This document shows positions 8,031 to 16,128 of a stretch of 64,000 nt of DNA, one piece after another (the first letter of the stretch is position 1; each line of letters starts with the position of its first letter). The translations under genes were made by a program, and so were the position numbers. This DNA is from Bradyrhizobium sp. SK17 (GTDB taxonomy: Bacteria; Pseudomonadota; Alphaproteobacteria; Rhizobiales; Xanthobacteraceae). The notes under the pieces were generated by a model that was not told the origin of the DNA, did not search any database, and saw nothing but the letters and a program-made list of their open reading frames with translations. Where the stretch lies: contig NZ_CP025113.1 of assembly GCF_002831585.1 (NCBI RefSeq), positions 806,001-870,000 of the forward strand, given 5' to 3'.

Positions 8031-9446
8031 CTAGATGGCGGCAAGCATGATGACGCCGATCGCGCCGAGGGCGACCCAGCTGGCGCGATCCTTCAGCGCA
8101 AACGTCACCGGATCGTCGTCGATCAACCCGCGCTGCGCGAACAACATCACGCGGCTGATCCAGTACATCAATATCGGACAGCCGGCCCAGAGCAGTTGCG
8201 GATAGCTGTAAAGCGCGCGAACCGTATCGGACGAGATGTAGAGCGTGAAGATCACGACGGCATTGAAACCGGATGCTGCCGCAAGGATCGCGACCATCGA
8301 CTTGTCGTCGACCTGGTAACCGCGCGCAGCGAGCACCGCGCCGTCCGGCTGGCTAGCGAGCTCGATGTAGCGCTTCACGAGTGCCAGCGACATGAAGATG
8401 AACAGTGAGAATGCCAGCAGCCATTCCGATATCGGCACGTCGATGGCGACCGCGCCGCCGATCACGCGAACGGTGTAAAGCGTCGCCAGCACGACCACGT
8501 CTACGGTCACGATACGTTTGAGCCAGAACGAATAGGACGTGGTCAGCACCAAGTAGCCGAAAAGCACACCGCAAAACTCGACCGATATCGAGAGGGCGAT
8601 CGCGAACGCCACGGCCAGCACCAGCCCCATCGCGCCCACGGCCTGCGACGCCGGGACGACGCCGCTCGCAATCGGACGGCTGCGCTTGGTCGGATGCGCA
8701 CGATCGGCCTTGATGTCGAGCAGATCGTTCAGGATGTAAGCGGCCGACGCGCAGAGCGAGAACGCGACCACGGCAAGCAGCGACGTCGCGGCCGATGCGA
8801 GCGTGAATTTGTGCGCGGTCAGGAGCGGCACCATCACCAGCGCGTTCTTGGCGTATTGATGCACCCGGAGCAGTTTCAGCCAGTTGCGCACGCTGGCGCG
8901 CGTGGGCCCTGCCGGCTCGGATCGCCCGGGGCGCACCACGCGCGACGCGGAGCCGCGGAGTGCGACCGTCGTGCTGCCGATGTAGTCAAAACCCTGATTG
9001 AGCAAGGGCGGCAGATGTTCGCGCGGCACCGCCGACGATTGGCCGCCCGGTCCGGCGCCCCATGCGGTGAACACGCCGAGATGCGCCGCGACCGCGCTGA
9101 CGAACGGCTCGGGATAGGTTTCCGAGCACAGATAGACCGGGCGGCCCTCGCCCAGTACCTGCAACAGGAACGTCACGACGTCGTGGTCGAACCGCGCACC
9201 GGACGGATCGAAACCCGGCGCATCAGTGCCATGCCCCGGTCCCGCTTCCGGTCCAAGCGCCGCGGCAACCGCGGCAGTGATCGCGCGAAAGCGGGTGCTC
9301 AGCCCGGCAATCCCCAGCGGAAGCGCGCTTTCCGGGACCATCACCTCGTCGAGGTCGACGACAAGCGGCCGCAGCGTTGAACGCGGCGGATCGCGAGGGG
9401 CGGCGCCGTCCCTCTGCTCAACCCGTTCTGGAACGCTCGCTCGCAT
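8031..9446 (-). CDS. UbiA-type polyprenyl-phosphate phosphoribosyltransferase with degenerate HAD domain
   Basis: This 471-residue protein probably transfers phosphoribose to polyprenyl phosphate, the first committed step of lipid-linked arabinose formation. The C-terminal 290 residues are a UbiA fold with about eight or nine spans, carrying NDLLDIKADRAHPTKRSRP and SFWLKRIVTVDVVVL followed by a YTVRVIGG segment; the HPTKRxRPIAxG signature fits Rv3806c/NoeC-type enzymes. The N-terminal 170 residues look like a HAD phosphatase relict: LVVDLDEVMVP replaces the DxDGT loop, and the later Asp motif reads YIGSTTVAL, so catalysis is unlikely. The ATG at 9446 has GGAAG eight bases upstream; the frame runs 36 codons further up without a convincing start. 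It is the first gene of the operon. Confidence 0.85.
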   Translation of the reverse strand: MRASVPERVEQRDGAAPRDPPRSTLRPLVVDLDEVMVPESALPLGIAGLSTRFRAITAAVAAALGPEAGPGHGTDAPGFDPSGARFDHDVVTFLLQVLGEGRPVYLCSETYPEPFVSAVAAHLGVFTAWGAGPGGQSSAVPREHLPPLLNQGFDYIGSTTVALRGSASRVVRPGRSEPAGPTRASVRNWLKLLRVHQYAKNALVMVPLLTAHKFTLASAATSLLAVVAFSLCASAAYILNDLLDIKADRAHPTKRSRPIASGVVPASQAVGAMGLVLAVAFAIALSISVEFCGVLFGYLVLTTSYSFWLKRIVTVDVVVLATLYTVRVIGGAVAIDVPISEWLLAFSLFIFMSLALVKRYIELASQPDGAVLAARGYQVDDKSMVAILAAASGFNAVVIFTLYISSDTVRALYSYPQLLWAGCPILMYWISRVMLFAQRGLIDDDPVTFALKDRASWVALGAIGVIMLAAI

Positions 9447-9598
9447 GCGCGTGGTCTTCCGGTGCCCCGCCCCATAGTCCCGGGCTTTCCCTAATTTGGG
9501 ATGAACTCGCTGGGTGAGCTTTGGGGGCCGGACGCCGGGGGGGGCCGATCGCACTGCGGGCGCGCTTCCGGCGCGATTTGGCGCCGTCAGGCGGAGAA

Positions 9599-9675
9599 TG
9601 GCGATCCCGGGAAGACTCGAACTTCCGACCTACGGTTTAGGAAACCGTCGCTCTATCCGGCTGAGCTACGGGACC
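9599..9675 (-). tRNA. tRNA-Arg (anticodon CCT)
   Basis: The reverse strand folds into a full cloverleaf of 77 bases. The acceptor stem is GGTCCCG paired with CGGGATC (one G-U pair), the D arm contains AGCTCAGCCGGATAGAGC, the anticodon stem is ACGGT/ACCGT around loop TTCCTAA, and the T arm contains GTTCGAGTC. The anticodon CCT reads AGG (Arg). The discriminator is G and CCA is encoded. No integrase or att-like repeat is seen beside it. Confidence 0.95.
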
Positions 9676-9825
9676 GCGAGCCCGCGTCGCATCCCATATC
9701 AAACGCAACGCGTGATCGCCAGCCTGTCGCGAGGTCCCTGATGGGTGAAGTTGTGGCCCGCAGCGGTGCCGTTCGAGCGGCCGAAACGGCTCTCTCGAGG
9801 GATTTCCAGGAGCAGTTCCCGACGA

Positions 9826-9859
9826 AAGCCCGTCCCGACTGCACGTTCGGGACAGGCTT
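9826..9859 (-). terminator. Probable terminator hairpin of the PEP-CTERM gene
   Basis: AAGCCcGTCCCGA pairs with TCGGGACaGGCTT (one mismatch) around an eight-base loop, 35 bases beyond the stop of the PEP-CTERM gene. On the minus strand the stem ends in only three T residues, so it is a moderate terminator. Confidence 0.55.
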
Positions 9860-9893
9860 TCATCAGGGTTTTACAGCCGAAGCGAGGGCGAGA

Positions 9894-10490
9894 TCACGCC
9901 AACGCAGAAGAATCGCGGCGACGATAGGCCACGAAGCCGAGCGCGGCGAAGCCGATGATCATCATCGCCCAGGTCGAGGGCTCGGGCACCGACGAAACCG
10001 TGGAATTGACGTCGAGAATGACCGTGTCACCCGTATTGAACGTCAGATTGGCCCAGGCAGTTCCGATATGTGTCGAGTCGAATGTCACGTCACTTGCGTT
10101 GAATGTCGACCCGGTAAGAATCGACGATGGGTCCAGCGTGACGCTGGTAAAGGCGGGAAGCCCGGCACCAGCCGTCAGAAGTGCGCCGTTGTCGATGACA
10201 ACCCCGTTGCTGTTGTAGGACGTGCCGGAAGGACTCCAGGTCGTATCGCTCAGATACGTGAAGGTGATCTGATTTCCGGACGCGCTGACCGTGAAGTAGT
10301 TGAAGAACTGCGCGCTGCCGCCCGGCAATGTGAGGGTGCTCGGGCTCCCGGGGCCGCTATATGCGCCGCCGTATGAATAGTACTGGAAACCCAGCGTTCC
10401 ACTGTCAAACGTTGCGGCGCTTGCGGTCCCGAGCGAGCCTAGTGTCAGTGCGGCAACCACACTCGCCGAGAGTAATGACTTAATTGCCAT
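9894..10490 (-). CDS. PEPxxWA-CTERM sorting-domain surface protein
   Basis: This 198-residue protein starts with a signal peptide ([20 protein letters not shown], cleavage after ASA near residue 25). The body is rich in Gly, Ser, Thr and Asn and looks like a beta-sandwich extracellular domain. The C-terminus has the complete sorting signal: [10 protein letters not shown], a hydrophobic stretch of about 12 residues, then YRRR. In this family the signal is recognised by an exosortase/archaeosortase-like enzyme, which is not in the window. The substrate or polymer partner is unknown. Upstream DNA from 10491 to 10560 is AT-rich and may hold the promoter; an AGGAG site precedes the ATG. Confidence 0.87.
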   Translation of the reverse strand: MAIKSLLSASVVAALTLGSLGTASAATFDSGTLGFQYYSYGGAYSGPGSPSTLTLPGGSAQFFNYFTVSASGNQITFTYLSDTTWSPSGTSYNSNGVVIDNGALLTAGAGLPAFTSVTLDPSSILTGSTFNASDVTFDSTHIGTAWANLTFNTGDTVILDVNSTVSSVPEPSTWAMMIIGFAALGFVAYRRRDSSALA

Positions 10491-10672
10491 GTGCCTCTCC
10501 TGATAATATTAAATACTTCCAATAAATCGATTTAATACCTCCAAGGTCGACTGTGTCAAGATACCGCCGACACAGGACTACCTGGAACTGAAAATCGCAG
10601 CGCCGTGCACGAACTGCACCAAACCGCAGTAGTTTCAATCCCTTGCATGGTACGCGGCGGAGCCCCCCGCCG

Positions 10673-12181
10673 CTACGCCGCCTGGCCGACCGATTTCGAC
10701 GGCGAGCCGATCGTGGCCGCTGGCCCGCGTGCCGGCATAAACTCCAGCGCTCCGTCTTTCAGCGAACCGAAACGCAGGGTGACGAGATCCAGCGCATAGT
10801 TCTGGTAGAGCCGCCACGGCCGGCGCGAGCCCTGCTTCGGGAATCTGGCGGCCGCGCGCTGGATGTAGCCTGAAGAAAAATCTACCCAGGGCAGTTCGGT
10901 GACGTCAGGATCGTTCCGCCGCGGCGTGACCTGCGCGTAGCCATTCGCCTTCATGTGGTTGAGCATGCGGCAGACATATTCGCAGGTCAGGTCGCATTTC
11001 AGCGTCCATGACGCGTTGGTGTAGCCGAAGGCGGCAGCGAGGTTCGGCACACCGCTGTACATCAGCCCCTTGTAGTTCATGGTCTTCGACAGATCGACGT
11101 CAGCGCCGTCGACCTTGATCTCGAGCCCGCCAAGCACCTCGAGATCGAGGCCGGTCGCGGTGACCACGACATCGGCGTCGAGCGCATTGCCGCTCTTGAG
11201 CTTGATGCCGCCGGGCGTGAAGGTCTCGATCTGGTCGGTGACGACGGACGACGCCCCGCTGCGCAGCGATTGAAAGAGGTCGCCGTTCGGCACCAGGCAG
11301 AGCCGCTGGTCCCACGGATTGTAGCGCGGCGTGAAATGCGTCGCGACGTCGTAGTCGGGACCAAGCGCGTGGCGCACGCCGCCGAGGATCAGCTTCTTCA
11401 CGCGCTCCGGATCGCGCTTGCAGAGCCGGTAGAAATACATCCCGAACAGCACATTCTTCCAGCGGGTGAGACCATAGGCGAGCTTGGCCGGCAGCCGCGC
11501 GCGCAGCCAGTTGGCAACCTTGTCCTCGTCAGGCCGCGCCACGACATAGGTCGGCGAGCGTTGCAGCATCGTGACATGGGCGGCGGTCTTGGCCATTTCG
11601 GGGACCAGCGTCACCGCGGTCGCGCCGCTGCCGATCACCACCACCTTCTTGCCCGCGTAGTCGATGTCACCGGTCCATTTCTGCGGATGGACGACGCGGC
11701 CGGCGAAGTCGGCAATACCGGGGAAGTCGGGCGTATAGCCGTGCTCGTATTTGTAGTAGCCACTGCACATGAACAGGAAATTGCAGGTCAGACGTTCGAT
11801 GGTCTTCTCCGGCCCGCGCTCGACCTCGACCGTCCATCGTGAATCCGCGGACGACCAGTCGGCGCGCACGACGCGGTGGTTGAAGCGGATCTTCTGGTCG
11901 ATGCCGTACACGCGCGCCGTCTCGCGGACATAGTTCAGGATCGAGGGTCCGTCCGCGATCGCCTTCGGCGCGGTCCACGGCCGGAACGAATAGCCGAGCG
12001 TGTACATGTCGGAGTCGGAGCGGATGCCGGGATAGCGGAACAGATCCCAGGTGCCGCCGATGCAATCGCGGCCTTCGAGAATGGCGTAGCTGCGGTCAGG
12101 ACAGTTGGTTTGCAGATGATAGCCGGCGCCGATGCCCGACAGCCCGGCCCCTACGATCAACACGTCGAAATGCGCGGACAT
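10673..12181 (-). CDS. Flavin monooxygenase, Baeyer-Villiger type
   Basis: This 502-residue FAD/NADPH enzyme is expected to insert oxygen next to a ketone or hydroxylate a substrate. The FAD motif GAGLSGIGAG spans residues 11-20, IGGTWDLFRYPG follows at 41-52, and the NADP motif GSGATAV is at 184-190. Between them FAGRVVHPQKW (159-169) fits the FxGxxxHxxxW fingerprint of type I Baeyer-Villiger monooxygenases, where flavin-containing monooxygenases have Tyr or Phe at the last place. The ATG at 12181 has GAGGG about seven bases upstream. The gene is divergent from a TetR regulator across a palindrome-rich 84 bases, so TetR repression with an effector ligand is likely. Confidence 0.86.
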   Translation of the reverse strand: MSAHFDVLIVGAGLSGIGAGYHLQTNCPDRSYAILEGRDCIGGTWDLFRYPGIRSDSDMYTLGYSFRPWTAPKAIADGPSILNYVRETARVYGIDQKIRFNHRVVRADWSSADSRWTVEVERGPEKTIERLTCNFLFMCSGYYKYEHGYTPDFPGIADFAGRVVHPQKWTGDIDYAGKKVVVIGSGATAVTLVPEMAKTAAHVTMLQRSPTYVVARPDEDKVANWLRARLPAKLAYGLTRWKNVLFGMYFYRLCKRDPERVKKLILGGVRHALGPDYDVATHFTPRYNPWDQRLCLVPNGDLFQSLRSGASSVVTDQIETFTPGGIKLKSGNALDADVVVTATGLDLEVLGGLEIKVDGADVDLSKTMNYKGLMYSGVPNLAAAFGYTNASWTLKCDLTCEYVCRMLNHMKANGYAQVTPRRNDPDVTELPWVDFSSGYIQRAAARFPKQGSRRPWRLYQNYALDLVTLRFGSLKDGALEFMPARGPAATIGSPSKSVGQAA

Positions 12182-12205
12182 GCCCTGACCCTCCCGTGGC
12201 AGAAT

Positions 12206-12256
12206 TGACAATCCGTATTGTCAGATAACTTGACATCTGACAATGGCTCATGTCAA
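12206..12256. promoter_or_regulatory. Divergent promoter with TetR operator palindromes
   Basis: Two inverted repeats lie side by side between the monooxygenase and tetR starts. The first is perfect, TGACAAT-CCGT-ATTGTCA at 12206-12223. The second is TTGACAT...ATGTCAA at 12230-12256 with a 13-base spacer that holds another TGACAAT. The half-site TGACA[AT]T therefore occurs five times in 51 bases. This is the expected layout of an autoregulated TetR operator controlling both genes. Confidence 0.8.
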
Positions 12257-12265
12257 TACCCTTCC

Positions 12266-12904
12266 ATGGCAAGCAGCCGGAAAGCCCGCCTCTACGGCGG
12301 CATGGACGCCGAGGAACGCCGCACCGAGCGGCGGCTCAAGCTGATCGACGCGGCGGTCGAGGTCTATGGCGAGGTCGGCTACCGCGGCGCGACGGTCAAG
12401 GCGATCTGCGAGGCGGCCGAACTGACCGAGCGCTATTTCTACGAGTCTTTCGCCAACAGCGAGGCCCTGCTGATCGCCGCCTACGGCCATGTCGTCGGCC
12501 ATTTGCACGCGGAGATGACCGCTGCCGCTGCGGCTGCCGGCGACGACGCCGAAGCAAGACTGCGCGCCGCGCTGACGCTGTATTTCACACGGCTGAAGCA
12601 GCACCCGAAGCCCGCGCGGGTCTTCCTGCTGGAAATCTCCGGCATCAGCCCGGCAGTCGATGCCGTCAAACACGATGCGGGGCGTGTCTTCAGCGACATC
12701 CTGGTGCCGCCAAGGCGCGATTCGAAACGCGGCGACAATGCCGCGACGGCCGCGCTGCTCTCGATCGGCATGGTCGGTGCCGTGATCTCGATCGCACTGC
12801 GCTGGGTGTCGAGGCAATATCCGCAACCGATCGAGGACGTCGTTGCAATCGCCGCCAGCTTCTGCCGCGTGGCATTGAACGGGACCGATCACCGCATCGG
12901 GTGA
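12266..12904 (+). CDS. TetR/AcrR family transcriptional regulator
   Basis: This 212-residue regulator has the TetR N-terminal helix-turn-helix: LIDAAVEVYGEVGYRGATVK followed by AICEAAELTERYFYESFANS, where the YFYESFANSEALL recognition region is typical. The C-terminal part is all-helical and would bind the effector. I placed the start at the ATG at 12266; an in-frame ATG at 12218 would lie inside the operator. Divergence from the monooxygenase across shared palindromes argues that it represses that gene and itself. The inducer is probably a substrate of the monooxygenase, which is inference. Confidence 0.88.
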   Translation: MASSRKARLYGGMDAEERRTERRLKLIDAAVEVYGEVGYRGATVKAICEAAELTERYFYESFANSEALLIAAYGHVVGHLHAEMTAAAAAAGDDAEARLRAALTLYFTRLKQHPKPARVFLLEISGISPAVDAVKHDAGRVFSDILVPPRRDSKRGDNAATAALLSIGMVGAVISIALRWVSRQYPQPIEDVVAIAASFCRVALNGTDHRIG

Positions 12905-13116
12905 GGTGAACGATTCAAGTCGAATTGTTCCAATCCGCCAGCGCCGGACGATCAGAATTCTTCCAATCATTCCAATGATGCACGCCGCTGTGTTCCATCA
13001 GACACAGGGGCCGATCGCAGTTCCAAAGGGTTGGCGAATTCGTCGGGTTCCTGGGTGACAAGCGTCACTAAAATGACGACAATCCGCTCACTCTGTGTCG
13101 TTCGGGTTTGGTTGCA

Positions 13117-13782
13117 ATGTCCGTGATGCCGTCACGATCATCGACGTTGGCTGTTGCCGTTTTCGTCGCCGCTGTCACGCTGGCGCCCATCACTGCGCAT
13201 GCGCAATGGTGGCGCAGCGGGCCGAAGGATTTCGAGGATTGCGCCGACCTCGCCGAAAAGGCGAAGACCAAGGAAGACAAGACCGCGCAACTCGCCGATT
13301 GCAACGCCAAGTTTGCCGGGCGCCGCAAGGTGGGCGGCGGCTACACCTATTACGACTTCATGCAGGACCGCAGCTTCGACATCGCCGGTCCCAATCCGAC
13401 GCCGGACGAGCAGAAGAAGATCGACCAGGAATATACCGGCTACCTCGAGACGCAGCGTCGCTCCAGCATCGTAGCGGCGTTCAACGCCAAGCAGCTCGAG
13501 CGGCAGGAAAAGCAGCGCGAGCAGGCGCCGCGGATCCAGCAGGCGTCATTGCACAGCGAGCCGGTGCGCAGCGAGCCGGCGAAAATCCCGGTCCCGGTTG
13601 CACGACCGAGCAAGCCGCGGGTCGCGGCCGTCCCCGTTCCCGAGGCGCGACCGCGGGTGCGCAGCTGCGTGAAGGGTACCTTCTCCTGCGACTGGCCGCG
13701 GCTCTCGGACGGATTGAACGATCTGAAGAAGCTGTTCACGCCGCCCACGCTGTCGCCGACCAAGCTCGCGAAGCGCAACTGA
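13117..13782 (+). CDS. Secreted hypothetical protein with Pro/Arg-rich tail
   Basis: The product of about 221 residues has a signal peptide ending at AHA near residue 29 and a mature start QWWRSGPKDFEDCADLAEKA. A charged middle part (EKQREQAPRIQQ) leads into a proline and arginine rich linker and a small C-terminal piece with two cysteines, CVKGTFSC. The two early cysteines (DCADLAEK... DCNAKF) could pair in the periplasm. I do not recognise a named family. ATGs at 13117 and 13126 are both possible starts, with no strong ribosome site. It converges on the CAP-domain gene only ten bases away. Confidence 0.75.
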   Translation: MSVMPSRSSTLAVAVFVAAVTLAPITAHAQWWRSGPKDFEDCADLAEKAKTKEDKTAQLADCNAKFAGRRKVGGGYTYYDFMQDRSFDIAGPNPTPDEQKKIDQEYTGYLETQRRSSIVAAFNAKQLERQEKQREQAPRIQQASLHSEPVRSEPAKIPVPVARPSKPRVAAVPVPEARPRVRSCVKGTFSCDWPRLSDGLNDLKKLFTPPTLSPTKLAKRN

Positions 13783-13792
13783 TCTCGCAATA

Positions 13793-14215
13793 TCAGTCGG
13801 TGATCACCATCGCCCAGAACCTGCGGTACGGCGACTTCGGATTGTCGACGAAGGCGACACCGACACGCTTGGCGCCCGGCATCAGCAGGTTCTCGCGATG
13901 ACCCGGCGAATTCTCCCACTGCTTCAGCATCTCGGCGAAGGCGATGAAGCCGGCCCCGATGTTTTCAGCGGCACGCTGCTTCTTCAGCGGCGCGATGCGC
14001 GTGAAGAAGCTGCCGCCCGCGGAATGACTGACCGAGCCGGTCGCCGACATCGCCTGCGCCTGCTTCAGCGCCATCGCATTCAGCTTCGCGTCGAGCGTCA
14101 CCGCAGGCATCCGATTGGCGCGCCGGTACGCACTGATCGAACCGGCATAGTCGGTGGCGTCAGCGGCCACGGTCAGGCCGAGCACAAGGGTCAGCGCGAG
14201 GAATACTGATCTCAT
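13793..14215 (-). CDS. CAP (SCP/PR1-like) domain secreted protein
   Basis: This 140-residue protein begins with a signal peptide (MRSVFLALTLVLGLTVAADA). The mature part is a short CAP domain: ISAYRRANRMPAVTLDAKLN, MALKQAQAMSATGSVSHS, AAENIGAGF and QWENSPGHRENLLMPGAKRV. The HS, EN and GHRENL elements match the family cavity residues. CAP proteins are extracellular and of varied, often unknown, function in bacteria. The ATG at 14215 starts directly at the signal peptide; a start at 14233 would add six residues. Confidence 0.85.
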   Translation of the reverse strand: MRSVFLALTLVLGLTVAADATDYAGSISAYRRANRMPAVTLDAKLNAMALKQAQAMSATGSVSHSAGGSFFTRIAPLKKQRAAENIGAGFIAFAEMLKQWENSPGHRENLLMPGAKRVGVAFVDNPKSPYRRFWAMVITD

Positions 14216-14323
14216 CTCAAGTCGTCGGATCATGGCGCCAAAAGCGATGTGGTTGTCGATGTCGTACCCGTCATGCGAAGATGATCGGTGCAGGACGAGC
14301 GATCATCTATAGGGGATCCACAC

Positions 14324-14728
14324 GTGAGCGAACAGCAATCATCGCCATTTCACGCGATCAAGGCGATCGACTATACTGTGATCTTCGTGCGCGACATGAC
14401 GGCGATGCGCGGCTTTTATGAGGATATCCTCCGATTCCCGCTGATCCGCGAGCTGTCGCCGAACTGGATCGAGTTCCGTGTCGGCGGCAACACGCTGGCG
14501 CTCGCGAAACCGAGCCGCACCGCTGACGATGCACCGATACCCGGCGGCAGCGCCGCGCTCCAGATGGCGTTCAAGGTGCTGCCGGCCCAGGTCGATCAAT
14601 GCGCGGACGAACTGGTGCGCCTGGGTTTCGCGCTGCTGTCGCCGCCGACCAACCAACCGTTCGGACACCGCACGCTGTTCTTCCGCGATCCCGACGGCAA
14701 TCTGCTCGAAATTTACGCGGATATCTAG
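14324..14728 (+). CDS. VOC (glyoxalase/bleomycin-resistance fold) protein
   Basis: This single-domain 134-residue vicinal oxygen chelate protein has the paired beta-alpha-beta-beta-beta units: AIDYTVIFVRDMTAMRGFYE at the N-terminus, LSPNWIEFRVGGNTLALA in the middle and FGHRTLFFRDPDGNLLEIYA at the end. The FRDPDGNLLE motif supplies the usual metal-ligand glutamate. The substrate cannot be predicted. The GTG at 14324 has AGGGG eight bases upstream, so I prefer it to the ATG at 14288. Confidence 0.85.
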   Translation: MSEQQSSPFHAIKAIDYTVIFVRDMTAMRGFYEDILRFPLIRELSPNWIEFRVGGNTLALAKPSRTADDAPIPGGSAALQMAFKVLPAQVDQCADELVRLGFALLSPPTNQPFGHRTLFFRDPDGNLLEIYADI

Positions 14729-14749
14729 CCGTGGAGGTCTTCTTTGCGA

Positions 14750-14956
14750 TCAACGCGTGCGACCGCGCTTGTGGTGGCGATGCGCGATCGGCTTGTGCGC
14801 AGGCATGGCTGATTGGCTCGATGCCCCGGCGGCCACGCGCTGCTCCCGCAAGCGCGCATCGTAGCCCGGCGATGGGGTGACTGTCGGCGGCGCCGCGCGA
14901 ACCGGGCCAAAGCCAAGCGCGACAAGCGTGAGCAACATGATGCAAGATCGTTTCAT
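14750..14956 (-). CDS. Small secreted basic protein, unknown
   Basis: This 68-residue frame encodes MKRSCIMLLTLVALGFGPVRA, a plausible signal peptide, followed by a short Pro/Ala/His-rich mature part ending in HRHHKRGRTR. It lies just after the reductase gene on the same strand (five bases) and could be co-transcribed. I do not recognise a family, and the body is low in complexity, so it may not be a real gene; the signal peptide is the main support. Confidence 0.45.
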   Translation of the reverse strand: MKRSCIMLLTLVALGFGPVRAAPPTVTPSPGYDARLREQRVAAGASSQSAMPAHKPIAHRHHKRGRTR

Positions 14957-14960
14957 GATG

Positions 14961-15977
14961 TCACCTCCCCGGTTGTCCATCGCGAATCTGCTCCGGTGTC
15001 AGCCCCGGTGATCCCTTGCCGTCTGCCTCCGCCGCCCGAACCAGCGCGATGACGCGGCGCGACAACGACGCGTCGAGGCCGCGGCGATCCGCGATCGCGG
15101 CAATCACGCCCTGAAGGTAATCGATCTCGGTGCGCCGGCCGCGTTGCAGATCCTCCCACATCGAGGAGCGCGCCTCGGGATCGATCTTCATGGTGCGGCC
15201 GAGCAGCATGCCGAACAGTGAGTCCGGCAGCCGCAGCAATGGCGGCATCCAGCCCGACGGCAGCGGCGTCGGCGATACCGGCACGATGCCTTCGGCGTGC
15301 ACGGCGGCGATACCCTCGGCCATCTGGTCGGCGAGCAGCCGGCGCCAGCCGCGCTGCGCGAGCTGCTGCCGCAGCGGAATGTCGGACAGCGCATTGAGCG
15401 CATTGTTGAGATTGACGATCAGCTTGCCCCATTGCACGCCGTCGATATTGGCGGTGCTGCTGATCGCAAGACCGGACACCGACAGCCCTGCCGCGGTGCC
15501 GGCATCATCCTGCGCGATCACGATGTCGCCCGACGTCGAGCGATGGAAGCGACCGTCGCCGAGCGCGACCACATTGAACGGCACCATGCCGCCGAGCACC
15601 TTGCGCCCCGGCAGGCCGTCGCGCAGCACCGGCAAATTGCCGACGCCATTCTGCAGGCTGACCACCACGGCGTCAGAAGGCGCGTGGCGGGCGACCAATT
15701 CGGCCATCTCGCGTGTGTCGGCGCTCTTCACCGTCACCAGCACCGTCTGAACATCGTGCAAGATCGATGGATCGTCGGATAGTGTGAGTCGGTCCGCGGA
15801 TACCGTCTGCTCGGAGCCGTCGAAACTGCTGACCCGCAGGCCGCCGGCGGTGATCTCCTGGATCAGCCGTGGCCGCGCCAGCAGCGTGACGCGGCGGCCT
15901 GCGGCGGCCAACATGCCGCCGACGAAGCAGCCGATGCTGCCGGCGCCCGCGATGCCGATCGACCGGTCCCGGTTCAT
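14961..15977 (-). CDS. Ketopantoate reductase-like (2-dehydropantoate 2-reductase family) protein
   Basis: This 338-residue NADP-dependent dehydrogenase has the N-terminal IGIAGAGSIGCFVGGMLAAA Rossmann motif, a VKSADTREM stretch, SLQNGVGNLPVL, and the helical C-terminal ApbA/PanE domain with WGKLIVNLNNALNALSDIP carrying the catalytic lysine and asparagine. The tail SSMWEDLQRGRRTEIDYLQG fits the family. It may make pantoate for CoA synthesis, but paralogs of this family act on other 2-keto acids and no pantothenate gene is nearby. The ATG at 15977 places the start directly before the nucleotide-binding motif. Confidence 0.86.
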   Translation of the reverse strand: MNRDRSIGIAGAGSIGCFVGGMLAAAGRRVTLLARPRLIQEITAGGLRVSSFDGSEQTVSADRLTLSDDPSILHDVQTVLVTVKSADTREMAELVARHAPSDAVVVSLQNGVGNLPVLRDGLPGRKVLGGMVPFNVVALGDGRFHRSTSGDIVIAQDDAGTAAGLSVSGLAISSTANIDGVQWGKLIVNLNNALNALSDIPLRQQLAQRGWRRLLADQMAEGIAAVHAEGIVPVSPTPLPSGWMPPLLRLPDSLFGMLLGRTMKIDPEARSSMWEDLQRGRRTEIDYLQGVIAAIADRRGLDASLSRRVIALVRAAEADGKGSPGLTPEQIRDGQPGR

Positions 15978-16128
15978 CTGGCTAAATGTCTGTTCATCGC
16001 AACTCGATAGCAGACCGGGGACTGTCTGCCTATTTCGATGCGCCACGGCCCCCGATGCCCCGCCTTGTAACCGTCATGGGCCGAAGCTATGTTTCCGGCA
16101 CGGGGCACGGTTGCGGCAGGAGACGATC

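Noticed and set aside
4368..8034. Long plus-strand frames opposite the arabinose-like operon
   Set aside because: Arg/Asp/Glu-rich shadow translations without motifs; the minus-strand genes are clear family members.
9599..9675. tRNA-Arg as an island attachment site
   Set aside because: No integrase and no repeated tRNA 3' end was seen within the window.
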